From positions 1-29,283 of the forward strand of contig JBAVQS010000285.1 in NCBI GenBank assembly GCA_049694275.1: a DNA stretch of 29,283 nucleotides, in the 5' to 3' direction. The position numbers were made by a program, and so were the translations under genes. How positions within the stretch are numbered: position 1 is the stretch's first letter; each line of letters starts with the position of its first letter. Source of the DNA: JBAVQS01 sp049694275. Its GTDB lineage: Bacteria; Chloroflexota; Anaerolineae; UBA4142; SHND01. Positions 1-9,496 of this stretch are shown here, piece by piece. Under the pieces are notes generated by a model that did not search any database, was not told where the DNA came from, and was given only the letters and a program-made list of their open reading frames with translations.

Positions 1-153
1 GCGCCCATCGAGGCTGCCGGACAGCCGAACGACGACCCGTTCAACGGCGTCATGCCGATCGGTTCGGGGGCGCGGTTGATACAGATAGAAGAAGAGAAAA
101 AGCGCGCCCTGGAGCAAGCGCAACAAACGGATTCAGGTGAGCCGCCGCCGTAG
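1..153 (+). CDS. YkgJ-type cysteine-cluster protein, copy 1, C-terminal end only (cut by window edge)
   Basis: Frame 1 is open from the first base to a TAG at 151-153 and gives 50 residues ending in SGEPPP. It matches, codon for codon and without gaps, the last 50 residues of the intact YkgJ-type gene that ends at 1041. Differences cluster in the charged stretch before the end (ARLIQIEEEKKRA here, ALLLQRIKEQERA there). The cysteine-cluster part would lie left of the window. I infer that this is the upstream member of a tandem duplication. Whether the full upstream gene is intact cannot be seen. Confidence 0.75.
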   Translation, partial: APIEAAGQPNDDPFNGVMPIGSGARLIQIEEEKKRALEQAQQTDSGEPPP

Positions 154-162
154 AAACTCACA

Positions 163-318
163 AGCATCATCCTCGCCGTGGCTTTTTTGGCGGCGGAGGA
201 ACAACAGCCGATTTCGATGCGGCGCCTCGTGCGCGGCGCAGGGCATGAATGCCAAAAGATGGGCAAATTGGTCCACGAGAGCGATTTCGAGCAGTATTTT
301 GAAATGGTGAGAGCGTAA
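163..318 (+). pseudogene. 3' fragment of an eCIS AAA+ ATPase gene (duplication remnant)
   Basis: Frame 1 continues after the TAG at 151-153. From 163 it encodes SIILAVAFLAAEE, then an arginine-rich helix (SMRRLVRG), then KMGKLVHESDFEQYF, and stops with TAA at 316-318, touching the ATG of the next gene. This pattern (small hydrophobic helix, FLAAEE, RRLVR, KxGKL, DFxxY) is what I know of the C-terminal lid of the eCIS AAA+ ATPase (Afp15/Pvc15 family). No Walker motifs are present and the stretch is only about 50 codons. A GTG at 178 could start a 46-aa peptide, but I see no ribosome binding site. The fragment begins exactly where the similarity between the two YkgJ 3' ends stops, so it is best read as the ATPase tail carried along by a tandem duplication. 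The family assignment comes from memory of the motif and was not searched. Confidence 0.6.
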
Positions 319-1041
319 ATGGCAGACGATCACGGCAAGTATCCTGACGGCGAGCTCATGCTGGGTCCCGAAGCGCGCGCCGAGTTCGAGCGCGGGCTGC
401 GCTTTTCGCACGTCATGATGACGGCAAACCGTGACCAGGCGAACGAGGTGATGGCCTACATTCAGGCGCTCGGCCAGCTCCTGGCGGAAAAGGGCATTAT
501 CTTGCCGGAGGATTTCACGGCGCGCCTGGAGCAGGCCCGCGCCGAGGTGAGCGCGATGGCGCTTCCGCGCGTGCACCTGGCCGACAGCCCGGACAAGTAC
601 GCGGAATCGCAGAATATCCGCGTCGATTGTGAGAACCGGGTCCATCTCTGCAAGGCGCGCTGCTGCACCTTTCACTTTTTCCTGTCCAAGCAGGATTTGC
701 GGGAGGGGGTGGCGGAATGGGATTATGGCAATCCCTACTGGATCAAGCAAAAAGCCGACGGCTATTGCATTCATAACAACCGCGAGACGCATTTCTGCAA
801 GATCCATACCCAGCGGCCGGCCACCTGCCGGGGGTATGACTGCAGCAAGAACCCGCGTATCTGGATTGATTTCGAGCACTATATCCCTGCGCCCATCGAG
901 GCTGCCGGACAGCCGAACGACGATCCGTTCGATGGCGTCATGCCGATCGGTTCGGGGGCGTTGTTGCTCCAGAGAATAAAAGAGCAAGAGCGCGCCCAGG
1001 CGCAAGCACAACAAACGGACTCGGGCGAGCCGCCGCCGTAG
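319..1041 (+). CDS. YkgJ-family cysteine-cluster protein (putative metal-binding, eCIS-associated)
   Basis: The protein has 240 aa and starts at ATG 319, one base after the ATPase-like remnant. Residues 1-95 are helical with no motif I recognise. The cysteine cluster follows: C104, C111, C115 and C116 (Cx6Cx3CC), then C150, C160, C170 and C175, including RPATCRGYDC. This is the layout of the YkgJ / zinc- or iron-chelating CxxxCxxCC family (PF03692-like). The tail is Gln/Glu-rich and ends in GEPPP. Biochemical roles in this family are poorly defined, and metal or Fe-S binding is the usual assumption. No signal peptide or membrane segment is visible. It sits between an ATPase-like remnant and the first cargo gene, so a role in eCIS assembly or cargo maturation is inferred from context only. 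It is certainly a gene; its job here is unknown. Confidence 0.85.
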   Translation: MADDHGKYPDGELMLGPEARAEFERGLRFSHVMMTANRDQANEVMAYIQALGQLLAEKGIILPEDFTARLEQARAEVSAMALPRVHLADSPDKYAESQNIRVDCENRVHLCKARCCTFHFFLSKQDLREGVAEWDYGNPYWIKQKADGYCIHNNRETHFCKIHTQRPATCRGYDCSKNPRIWIDFEHYIPAPIEAAGQPNDDPFDGVMPIGSGALLLQRIKEQERAQAQAQQTDSGEPPP

Positions 1042-1102
1042 AAACTCACAGGGATTCTCTGGTCCAGGCGTTGGCGAGAGAGTCAACCCCAAAACCCATC
1101 AC

Positions 1103-4100
1103 ATGTCAGAGCCACAACACCAGGTCAAGCCCAAGCCGGATCAAATCGGCCGGCGCGTCGAAAAGACGGAGCCGAGCGCGCCGGAGCAAGCGAGCGAGCG
1201 GGCGCCGATTCCGTTTGCGCCCCGCCGCGCCTTGAACGATCCGCGCACCCTGTCCCCGCAAAATCTTCTCGCGCTCCAGCGCTTGGTTGGCAACCGCGCG
1301 GTGCGGCGGCTGATCCAGCGCAAGCTGATGGTCGGCGCGGCGCACGACGCGTACGAACAGGAAGCGGACCGGGTGGCAGACCAGGTGCTCCGTGCGCCTC
1401 AAGCGGATGCCGGGCCCGCCGTGCAACGGGTTGGCGAGAAGGAGCATCCGGCCCAGCCCAAGCCGCTGGCAGATGTTATTACGCCGCCGGCGCAGCGCGC
1501 CGCACAAGAAAAGGATGAGGAGGTCCAGACCAAGCGTGACGATCCCCTCGGCAGTTTTGAAACGAGCGGGGATTTCCAGCAGCGGCTGGAGGCGACCCGT
1601 GGAGGCGGGAGCTCATTGCCGGGCGAGACGCGTGGAGTGATGGAGTCGCGCTTTGGCGCGGATTTTGGCAATGTGCGGGTGCACACCGGCGGCGAATCGG
1701 CGCAGTTGAACCGCGAGGTGAGCGCGCAGGCATTTACGCACGGCTCGGACATTTACCTGGGGGCGGGCAAGGAGGATGTGCAATCGAGCGCAGGGCAGCA
1801 TCTGCTGGCCCATGAGCTGACCCATGTCGTCCAGCAAGGACACGCGCAACCCCAAACGCCGCAGGCCAAGCTCATCGTCGGCGCGGCGAGCGATCCGTTC
1901 GAGCAAGAGGCAGACCGTGTCGCCGATCAGGTGACGGCGGGCGTGCCGTCTCTGCCGGCGACGATGCACACCGCGCAGCCCGTGGCCCAGCGCGATGGCG
2001 AAGAGGAAGGTGCGCTATCCAGGCGCGAATTTGATCTCGGACTGCTGGGAAAAATTGAGGGGCAGCCGGGCACAGTCAACGGCAAGCCGGGACATGTTAT
2101 CGACCATCGTTTCGCCGAGTTGGCGCTGCCGGCGCGCCGGGGGGGAACGCCGCTCCTGACCGGTCGCAATGTGCGACTGACGGCGCAGCATGACGGTCAT
2201 GCCTATACGCAAGCTACGCTGGAAGGCAGTCTGCTTGCCGCCTTGCCGGGCGTGAACCAGGACCGGCCCCTGCGCGGGACGACGCGGGTTGAACTCCGCG
2301 ACACCGCGCTGGCGATTTTGTGGGTGTTGGCCGAAGAGGCGATTCTCGGCAGCGCAATCAAGTTGACCGAGATCAAACTCCCCATCCATACGCAGACCGG
2401 TTTGGAAAAGCCGGCGCTCGTCGGGACATTTACGCCGCCCGCCATCCAATCAGTTGCTCCCAAACTATCGCTCGAAGCATCCAGCGCGATGATCGGCGCG
2501 AAGGCCGATCTGGGACCGATTGGCAAGAATGTACAGAGTGGCAAGATCAAACTCGTACACGATAGCGGTGCGACCTCCCTGCACGGCGCGCTGCGGTTTC
2601 ATCAGCCGATACAAAGCGATGGCGATTTCGAGTTTGTGTCTGCGCCCAATTCCAAAGAGCTTGTCCTGAAAAGCACGAGCCCCACCAAGATCAAATCCTT
2701 CCTCGACTGGTTCAGGCTCGGTAGCTTCGAGCTCATCCCGAACCGGAATTTCCTGGCAGCGGGCGCGACCTACAACACGGTCGGCGATGAGCTCGACGGC
2801 AATCTGGCGAGCTGGGTCAACCTCGGTCCGCTCGGCGAGGTCGAGGGTAACCTTTCGCTCGCCGCCAATAAACTATCCGGTACCTATGCGCTCACCTCGC
2901 ACGCGGCTCAATTCCCGGCCCGGCCCGCCGAACCGATTCTCATCGGCGTCATTCAGGGCGGCATCACCATCAAAGAGGATGTCCTTGAGAAAACGACGCT
3001 GGGCGGGACCGGTCAATTCCATGTGCCAGGGCTCAAGTTCGAGTCCCCTGAAATCAAGCTCGCCGTCGATTTCAGCCCCAAGCTCGATGTTCACGCCATG
3101 GCGACCGTGATGAAGACCATCGAGGTGGGCAAACTGTTGGACATCGAGGCGCTGACGGCGGAGCACCGCGAGAACAAATTCAGCCTGCACGGCGTCGCGC
3201 ATGTCAAAGGGATTGTCGGCGTCAAGCCGTTTGACGCGCCGATGTCGTACACCCAGGAACAGGGCGTGGCAATTCGCGCGCACAAAATCGATATCGAATT
3301 TCCCAAGGTGGCAGGAACTGACGCCCGCGCAGAGCTGGAAGATGTCGAGTATGTTTCCAAAGAAGGGGGCTTTTCAGGCAAGGGCAAACTGGTGGGGCAA
3401 TTCGGACTTTTGGGCAAGACCACTTCAGAGGCGGTTCTGCAAAAGAGCCGGCTGCAAGAGGCGCAGCTCAAGTTTGAAGGAAACGAGATCAAGTTCCCGG
3501 CGACCAGTCCTTTCGTCATTGGGACGCCGAGCGGCGAGCTGCTCTACAAAGAGGGCAAGTGGGAGAACAGCAAGGTCATTGTCCACGGCACGCTTCTTCA
3601 ACCGGGCAAAGGCGAATCCCGCGAAGGCCGGGCCTTTGAAGTGAGCGCGGGCATCGAGGGCGGCGAGTTCAAGACGTCCGGCCGGCTGGGCGAACCGTTC
3701 AAGCTGGCGCAATTCGCCGAGGTGAAAGAGCTCGAGGTCAAAACGGCCGAGGGCGGCAAACCGATGGCAGAGGGCGCGCTGGCGGTCACCGGCATTCAAG
3801 GGGTCGAGGACGTTCAAAAGTTCACCCTGAGCGATGCCAAGAACGGGCTCAAAGACGTTTTAAAGGGCAAGACGTACCGCTTTGGCCGGGAGCGCGAGGG
3901 TATCTGGGGCCAGGCCAAGTTGAGCCTCGACCTGTTCAAAGGCATCGACGTGCGCGGCGAAGCGAACGTCGCGCTGACCCCCCAAACGGTTATTTCGGGG
4001 CAATTGCAGTACGATCCCACGCAAGGCCTGGTCGGCCAGGGCGAAATGGGCGACCTCAAGTTAATGAACCAGCATTCGACGCCCGACATGCCGGTGTGGA

Positions 4101-7100
4101 CCTTTGATAAAGATAACCGCACGACCATCATGGGGCAAAAACTCCGTGGTGAGAAACGCCTGTGGGGGGCGTTTGGCGTCTTTGGGGAAATGGGCGGCAA
4201 GGTCACGATCGCCCTCTCCGCCGGGCCGGTCACGCTCGACGCCGACGCGCATCTTAAAAACCTGGACCTGATGAAGCTCCATGCAGACCTGGATCCGCTG
4301 GATGTCGACCTCAAGGGTGGGGTTCGCGCCGAAGTGAAAGGTTTTCCGTATTTACTGTTTGGCGCATTCTTTGGCAAGGCCGATCTCTTGAATGTCTCGG
4401 GCGGCCTCCGGTTCGCGCCCGCCGTTAAAGGCGGGGCGGATTTCGTTCGCCGCTACAAGAATATCAAGTACACCGCGGGCAAGGGCTATGAGCCGCCCGA
4501 GTTGAGCCTGCCGCTGGCGTTGGTGCTGGGCGGCAAGATTGGATTTGAACCGATCATTGCGATTTCAGCGCTCAAGGGGTGGTTTGAAAAGAACCTGGTG
4601 ACCCTGGAGCGGAGCGAAAAGGCTTGGCCGCCGCGCAAGGTCTTTGAATGGACGCCGGGGCTGAAAACGGCAGGCCAGGACAAGAATCTGCAAGAAAACG
4701 TCAAATCGCTCGACAAGGCGCCGGAGGCCTCCGGCGGAGTGGCCGCCGCAGTCAGCGTGGGTGAAGGGCCTAAAATCGAAGCGACCGAAGCCGGTGAGCA
4801 GACCAGCAACTTTGTCCCGACGGCCTTTGTCGCCGCAACTCCTGAGGCGCCCGAGGGCGGCGATGCCCCTGACCCCATCGGGTTCCGCGACATTATTGGA
4901 GGCGTGCGCGGAATTTTCGGTGGGATCCCCTGGATCGATTCCGTGATGCGCGCAGCGAATACGTTTGAAAAAATCGCCGCCAAAATCGGCGCATCGGTGG
5001 ATGCCGTCCTCGACACGCTGGACAGTCTCGGCCTGCTGGGCTGGATTAATGCGGGCGTCGATCGTCTGAACGCCTTCTCGGACAAGGTCGAAGAGGCCGC
5101 TGAATTAACCCTGACATCACTGGGTAGTTTGGTGTTGCGGCTTTTGGGCAAAGAATCGGAAGGCGCGCTCGAGGCGCCGGAGGGCGAAAAACCGCCAGAG
5201 AGACGAGAGGGGGAGGTGGGGGAAGGGCCGCTGTTCGTGCGCTATCAACTGGTGCTCGGCGCAAGCAGTATCTATGTGGAAGCCGATAAAGCGGGCCAGG
5301 GCCAGATCGCGGAAAACAAGCTGGCCGAAAAGGGCGGCCTTAACCTCAAGAAAGCGGTCAAGCTGGAGCTCGACGAGGCGCGTAAGATTGAACGGGGCGA
5401 GCTTGAAGGTAGCCTTGCATTTGGCGACTGGGGCGTTCTTCAGAATCTCAAGCTCGAAATTGGAAAAGGCGGCAAGGTCACGCCCGAATTTGTGGGTGCA
5501 ACGGTGGAGCCAACCCGGAAATTCATCGAGACCTTTACGGAAGCGCCCCCCGCACTGGCCGGCAGTTTCGAGAATACGGTCTTTAGGGTCTGGAAGCTCA
5601 ATCTCAAGCACCAGACCACGGCGAGCATTCCCGATCCGCTCAACAAAGGGAAAAGCCTTGCATTGAGTGTGCCGATGGACCTCTCGTTCGAGCGCAAGGG
5701 CGAGAATTGGGTGTTCGCACGGCGCGGGGTTTCGGCCGCGATCGAAGGGGTCGGCAGCGTCAGCGGCGAGGTGCTCGACTATGCGGTGGGCGAGGCGGGT
5801 GTTTCGGCCAAGGGCAAACTGAACATCGAGGTGGATAAGCTCGGACGCGCCACCGCGCTGATGGAATTGGTGGATAATAAATTCAAGGCGCTCGAATTCG
5901 CGTACCAGTCCAAACGCTTCCAGATGCCCACGGAGAACCCGTTTATCAGCGGCATGCTCGACGGAAATCTCATCGTCGAGGACGCCAAGTTCAAGAATGC
6001 CGATATCAACGCCGACCTCCAGGTTCATACAGCCTATCTCAACGAAGGCCAGCCCTTTGCCCTCAAATCGAACGTCAGGATTTTGCCCAACTGGGTGTTC
6101 GAGGTGAGCACGCTCGAACCGATTAAGAAGGTTGTCCTGAAGAAGGATTACCTCAGCGTCGAGAATCTGGCCTTTAAACGGAGCGGCGGCGGTGAAGTCG
6201 AGTTTACCGGCAAAGGACAGGCGTGGCTGCCGTATTTGGAAACAGTGGAGGCGGTCTTTGCATACAAGGGCGATAAATTCTCCCTGGTGACGCCGGGCAA
6301 GGTCGGCAAATCGCCGTTTACCGTTGAAGGTTTTGAGGTCGCCGGCGACGAGCGCGGGTGGCGGATGGGCGGCCTGGCGCTCATTGAAAATATCCCCACC
6401 GTGGGCCCGCTTAAAGCGCGGCTGTATCTGGGCCGGCAGAAACTGGGCCTGGGTTTTGAGGGGCAGGATGGCATGGCGCCGCTCAATCTGCCCGGCGTGG
6501 CCGGCAAAGCCAAGTTCGCATGGCTGGAGTATGAAGAAGGCGCATTCAACGCCGCCGGCGATGTGGCGGTCAAATTTCCCATCGGCGGCTCGGCGGCGTC
6601 CGCGTTCAAAATGACCAAGAGCAAGATCGCCGAAGCCAAGCTGCAGCTCAAGAGCGGCGAACAGATCGGCATTCCAACTCAAGACCCCTTTGTCAAGGGG
6701 ACCTATTCCGGCGGCGCGGTCTATGGCAACAACAAGCTGGCAGTGGATATGGCCGGCAAGATGGATTTCGACCTCTCGCGCCTGGGGAGCAAGGAAAAGC
6801 CCAAGTTGGATTTCAAGTTGGGCTATGACAGCGTGGCGGGGCTGGTCGGCGAGGTCAAAGGCGCCGGACGGATCGGGAGTTATCTCGCGCTGGAAGATTT
6901 CAGATTGGCGCTCGAGCCGAAAGAGGTGCAGAAAAACATCCAGGAGGGACAGCAACAGCCCCCGAGCGAGCCCAAGACCGAGGTCGGGAGCGGGGACAAG
7001 GCCCCCACCGCGGAATTTGAGCGCGTGCTCAAAGGGGGTGGCTTGCTCAAAGTGGATTTCGGGGAGCATGGCGGGGGTGGAATCGGCCTTTTGTACGAGG

Positions 7101-9466
7101 ACAAGAAATTCAAATTCCTCAAAGGCACGGTCAAGGTCAAGGGCGAGCGATTCAAGGGCGAGGGCTCAGCCAGCTACTCGACCGACGATGGGCTGGAACT
7201 GGACATGCAGGCAGAAGCGCAGCTCAGCGAAGGCGAGGATGGGATCAAAGCCAAGGGCCGGATGACGTACGGCAAGGCAAAGGGCGGCGAAAAGCAATCG
7301 GGCGAACAGGAAAAGGGCAAGGGGGATGACCCCAAACAGGGCCGCCTGGCGATCGAGCCGTTCCATGTCCTTAAACCCAAGGATGTCTATACCAAGACAT
7401 TGTTCGATTACCCCGGCCTCACTTTTCCGGTTGCCAGTATCGGCCTGGGGTCGATTTATGGCAAGGCGGGCGCCAAAGGCGAGTTTGCCTTTGGCTCTCA
7501 GGGCGTTCAGCTCGGCGGCGAAGTGGGATTGACCAATGTCGATTTCAAAAAGAACACCTACGACGAAGCCTACGCTTTTCTGGATGTGAAGGGTGGAATC
7601 CGAGCAGAATTGCGCGGCGGCCCGAGCCTGGGCGTCGGCGCGATGATTCTGACCGACGGCTTTGCCTCGGTGGAGGGCGGCGCGAATTTTATGCTCAAAG
7701 GGATGGCTGCGCTCAAAGCCAATTCCCGCGTCACTGTGGTCTATGACCAATCGCGCAAGCCAAAAGGCAATTTCAAGCTCGACCTCCCGCTCATTCTCGA
7801 ATTGCGAGCTCAAGCCGAACCATACGTCAAATACAACGTCCTGTTCGGACTTTTGAAAGACGAAAAGCCATACAGCAAATTGCCAGAGGTGCAGGTGATG
7901 AAGCCCAAAGAGCTCCTCAAGCTGCCCATTGAATTTGGCAACCTCAAGCCCGGCGCGCCCAAGGAGCTGGACAAGCTCACGCCATCCAAGAGCGATCTTA
8001 AAGACACGACCGACAAACCGACGCAGGATGAGCCGGTCCAGGAAGTGACCAAGCCGTGGGAGCGTGTGCCCACCGAAAAAGGGGAGCCGGGCACAACGCT
8101 GCCCAATACCGATCCAATTGAATTAAGCCATGTCCTGAACAGGATCAAGGACCGGTTAAAGCCGCTCGGCCAAATGATCCAGCGGCAATGGGAACGGGTC
8201 AAGGCCATCGGTCAGCGCATCGGGAATATGGCGGCCTCAGCGGCCAGGGCGCTCCGGGAGGGGGCCAGCACCTGGGGCGGCTGGTTGATGAGTATGGTGC
8301 AATATGGCATCAAGGGGCTGGATAGTTTCATCAACGCCCTCGAAGAAGGCGCGCAGATACGCAACAAGCCCCAGGAGGCTGCCGAGTGGGTCAGGGACCA
8401 ACGCCATTCCGATATTGATGGCGTCAAGCAGAATGTGGACAGCGCTAAAGAGCTCAAAGATATTGACAAGTATCAAGAGCTTCCCAGCATGCAGCGCGTC
8501 GGTACGGTCCTCGGGGGCGCTGTCACCGCAGGCATCCTGGGGGGCCTTGTGGCTGGACCGCCCGGCGCGATTATCGGCGGGTTGCTTGGTGGTGTGTATG
8601 CGACTTTTATGACTGGACCGGAAGCGCCCAAATCAGAGCCGAAAAGCGGGGGCGAGGTTTCCAAATCGGAGCCGAAACGTGAGGGCGTGATTCCCGAATC
8701 ATTGCTGAGGGACTTGGGGCGTGGGGACTCCAGGCCTCTCAAGATGTCGGGATTTCCAAAGTCCTCACTCTATTCCGCGATGTTATCGCCGGATTTCTTT
8801 GATGAGCCGCGGGGCCATCTCCCAGGCATGCTTGGTTTCCCGGGGTCTGATCTACCCCATTCAGAGCCGAAAAGCGAGGACGTGGTCCCCAGACCCAAGC
8901 TGAAAAGCAAGGGTATGACATCGTCGGGAGGCTTGAAGGGGCGCCGGCGGCTCAAGTATGGCAAAAAGCGCTTGGACAAAATACCGTCAAGCCTCAAAAA
9001 GCCAGTTTCTATCCATATGCCGGAGGTTCCCAGCAAGACGCCGGAGGTTCCCAGCAAGCCGGTTTCCATCCATATGCCAGAAGTTCCCAGCAAGACGCCG
9101 GTGGTTCCCAAGCTCTCGCCCTATTCCGCAATGTACTTGGGGGGGATACACTCGCCAGGGCTTTTGGGGGGGCTGCCGGGCCAACACCCGGGCAGACTTG
9201 GTTTCTCTGGGTCCGTTCTACACCCCAATCTATTTCCAATGAAACCGCCCGTACAAAGTCCAGAGTTTGGCATGGCATCTGTGCTCGTGATGGGAATGAT
9301 GCTCCAGAGTATCAAGCAACAAAAGGAATCCGAAAAAGACGAATTGGGAGAAGATGATCTGCCGGTGGTGGACGATTCGTCGTTGCTGGACGATGATCTG
9401 CCGGAGATGGACGAGGATGAACGACCACCCAAGCCGCGGGTACGTAGCTATACTGAATTGGAATAA
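1103..9466 (+). CDS. Cargo 1: 2787-aa DUF4157-leader giant protein, beta-rich, with Gly-zipper segment and acidic tail
   Basis: ATG 1103 starts MSEPQHQVK, like the other leaders. The LQRLVGNRAVRRLIQRK helix is followed by VGAAHDAYEQEADRVADQV (77-95), a Gln/Lys linker and DUF4157 (about 172-244, HELTH at 237-241). A second helix copy, VGAASDPFEQEADRVADQV (259-277), and VAQR (294-297) follow. The rest is mostly alternating amphipathic beta-strand sequence. A P-x-T/S-x-x-PF-x-x-G motif recurs near residues 798, 1608 and 1857. A hydrophobic, helical stretch lies at about 1260-1350. A Gly-rich hydrophobic segment (about 2466-2503, GGAVTAGILGGLVAGPPG) resembles a membrane-inserting glycine zipper. 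After it come Pro/Ser/Lys repeats and an acidic C-terminus. I recognise no catalytic domain. The beta pattern recalls AsmA/TamB or repeating-beta-groove proteins, but only as an impression. A very large eCIS payload or a surface/scaffold protein are both possible. The YbjN-type gene directly downstream may be its chaperone. Confidence 0.85.
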   Translation: MSEPQHQVKPKPDQIGRRVEKTEPSAPEQASERAPIPFAPRRALNDPRTLSPQNLLALQRLVGNRAVRRLIQRKLMVGAAHDAYEQEADRVADQVLRAPQADAGPAVQRVGEKEHPAQPKPLADVITPPAQRAAQEKDEEVQTKRDDPLGSFETSGDFQQRLEATRGGGSSLPGETRGVMESRFGADFGNVRVHTGGESAQLNREVSAQAFTHGSDIYLGAGKEDVQSSAGQHLLAHELTHVVQQGHAQPQTPQAKLIVGAASDPFEQEADRVADQVTAGVPSLPATMHTAQPVAQRDGEEEGALSRREFDLGLLGKIEGQPGTVNGKPGHVIDHRFAELALPARRGGTPLLTGRNVRLTAQHDGHAYTQATLEGSLLAALPGVNQDRPLRGTTRVELRDTALAILWVLAEEAILGSAIKLTEIKLPIHTQTGLEKPALVGTFTPPAIQSVAPKLSLEASSAMIGAKADLGPIGKNVQSGKIKLVHDSGATSLHGALRFHQPIQSDGDFEFVSAPNSKELVLKSTSPTKIKSFLDWFRLGSFELIPNRNFLAAGATYNTVGDELDGNLASWVNLGPLGEVEGNLSLAANKLSGTYALTSHAAQFPARPAEPILIGVIQGGITIKEDVLEKTTLGGTGQFHVPGLKFESPEIKLAVDFSPKLDVHAMATVMKTIEVGKLLDIEALTAEHRENKFSLHGVAHVKGIVGVKPFDAPMSYTQEQGVAIRAHKIDIEFPKVAGTDARAELEDVEYVSKEGGFSGKGKLVGQFGLLGKTTSEAVLQKSRLQEAQLKFEGNEIKFPATSPFVIGTPSGELLYKEGKWENSKVIVHGTLLQPGKGESREGRAFEVSAGIEGGEFKTSGRLGEPFKLAQFAEVKELEVKTAEGGKPMAEGALAVTGIQGVEDVQKFTLSDAKNGLKDVLKGKTYRFGREREGIWGQAKLSLDLFKGIDVRGEANVALTPQTVISGQLQYDPTQGLVGQGEMGDLKLMNQHSTPDMPVWTFDKDNRTTIMGQKLRGEKRLWGAFGVFGEMGGKVTIALSAGPVTLDADAHLKNLDLMKLHADLDPLDVDLKGGVRAEVKGFPYLLFGAFFGKADLLNVSGGLRFAPAVKGGADFVRRYKNIKYTAGKGYEPPELSLPLALVLGGKIGFEPIIAISALKGWFEKNLVTLERSEKAWPPRKVFEWTPGLKTAGQDKNLQENVKSLDKAPEASGGVAAAVSVGEGPKIEATEAGEQTSNFVPTAFVAATPEAPEGGDAPDPIGFRDIIGGVRGIFGGIPWIDSVMRAANTFEKIAAKIGASVDAVLDTLDSLGLLGWINAGVDRLNAFSDKVEEAAELTLTSLGSLVLRLLGKESEGALEAPEGEKPPERREGEVGEGPLFVRYQLVLGASSIYVEADKAGQGQIAENKLAEKGGLNLKKAVKLELDEARKIERGELEGSLAFGDWGVLQNLKLEIGKGGKVTPEFVGATVEPTRKFIETFTEAPPALAGSFENTVFRVWKLNLKHQTTASIPDPLNKGKSLALSVPMDLSFERKGENWVFARRGVSAAIEGVGSVSGEVLDYAVGEAGVSAKGKLNIEVDKLGRATALMELVDNKFKALEFAYQSKRFQMPTENPFISGMLDGNLIVEDAKFKNADINADLQVHTAYLNEGQPFALKSNVRILPNWVFEVSTLEPIKKVVLKKDYLSVENLAFKRSGGGEVEFTGKGQAWLPYLETVEAVFAYKGDKFSLVTPGKVGKSPFTVEGFEVAGDERGWRMGGLALIENIPTVGPLKARLYLGRQKLGLGFEGQDGMAPLNLPGVAGKAKFAWLEYEEGAFNAAGDVAVKFPIGGSAASAFKMTKSKIAEAKLQLKSGEQIGIPTQDPFVKGTYSGGAVYGNNKLAVDMAGKMDFDLSRLGSKEKPKLDFKLGYDSVAGLVGEVKGAGRIGSYLALEDFRLALEPKEVQKNIQEGQQQPPSEPKTEVGSGDKAPTAEFERVLKGGGLLKVDFGEHGGGGIGLLYEDKKFKFLKGTVKVKGERFKGEGSASYSTDDGLELDMQAEAQLSEGEDGIKAKGRMTYGKAKGGEKQSGEQEKGKGDDPKQGRLAIEPFHVLKPKDVYTKTLFDYPGLTFPVASIGLGSIYGKAGAKGEFAFGSQGVQLGGEVGLTNVDFKKNTYDEAYAFLDVKGGIRAELRGGPSLGVGAMILTDGFASVEGGANFMLKGMAALKANSRVTVVYDQSRKPKGNFKLDLPLILELRAQAEPYVKYNVLFGLLKDEKPYSKLPEVQVMKPKELLKLPIEFGNLKPGAPKELDKLTPSKSDLKDTTDKPTQDEPVQEVTKPWERVPTEKGEPGTTLPNTDPIELSHVLNRIKDRLKPLGQMIQRQWERVKAIGQRIGNMAASAARALREGASTWGGWLMSMVQYGIKGLDSFINALEEGAQIRNKPQEAAEWVRDQRHSDIDGVKQNVDSAKELKDIDKYQELPSMQRVGTVLGGAVTAGILGGLVAGPPGAIIGGLLGGVYATFMTGPEAPKSEPKSGGEVSKSEPKREGVIPESLLRDLGRGDSRPLKMSGFPKSSLYSAMLSPDFFDEPRGHLPGMLGFPGSDLPHSEPKSEDVVPRPKLKSKGMTSSGGLKGRRRLKYGKKRLDKIPSSLKKPVSIHMPEVPSKTPEVPSKPVSIHMPEVPSKTPVVPKLSPYSAMYLGGIHSPGLLGGLPGQHPGRLGFSGSVLHPNLFPMKPPVQSPEFGMASVLVMGMMLQSIKQQKESEKDELGEDDLPVVDDSSLLDDDLPEMDEDERPPKPRVRSYTELE
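8766..9240 (+). repeat. Degenerate Pro-rich repeats in the 3' part of cargo 1
   Basis: A 57-bp unit (19 residues, PVSIHMPEVPSKTPEVPSK) begins at 9002 and repeats from 9059, slightly truncated. Around it, two longer related blocks start near 8766 and 9117. They share LYSAM or PYSAM, then LPGxxxGxLGF, then GS-x-L. The segment is predicted unstructured and separates the hydrophobic segment from the acidic tail. Confidence 0.7.
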
Positions 9467-9496
9467 ATCACGAATGGGACAGGAGGATCGCCAGAG

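Larger units (their letters stand above)
1..1050 (+). repeat. Tandem duplication scar, period 888 bp
   Basis: Bases 1-162 align without gaps to 889-1050, an offset of exactly 888. The match covers the YkgJ C-terminus, the TAG stop and nine further bases (AAACTCACA at 154-162 and 1042-1050). Beyond that the two copies diverge completely: ATPase-like coding after the first, leader of the giant gene after the second. The repeated unit is therefore ATPase tail plus YkgJ gene, with the junction at AAACTCACA. The left unit continues outside the window. Confidence 0.8.

Noticed and set aside
178..318. A genuine 46-aa gene from GTG 178
   Set aside because: It reads as the tail of an ATPase, lacks a ribosome binding site, and begins at a duplication joint. 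A remnant explains it better.
5117..7069. A 650-codon open frame on the minus strand inside cargo 1
   Set aside because: It lies wholly opposite a continuous, repeat-bearing plus-strand coding region. Its translation is Arg/His/Leu-rich with no recognisable domain and no upstream signal. It is an antisense shadow typical of GC-rich DNA.
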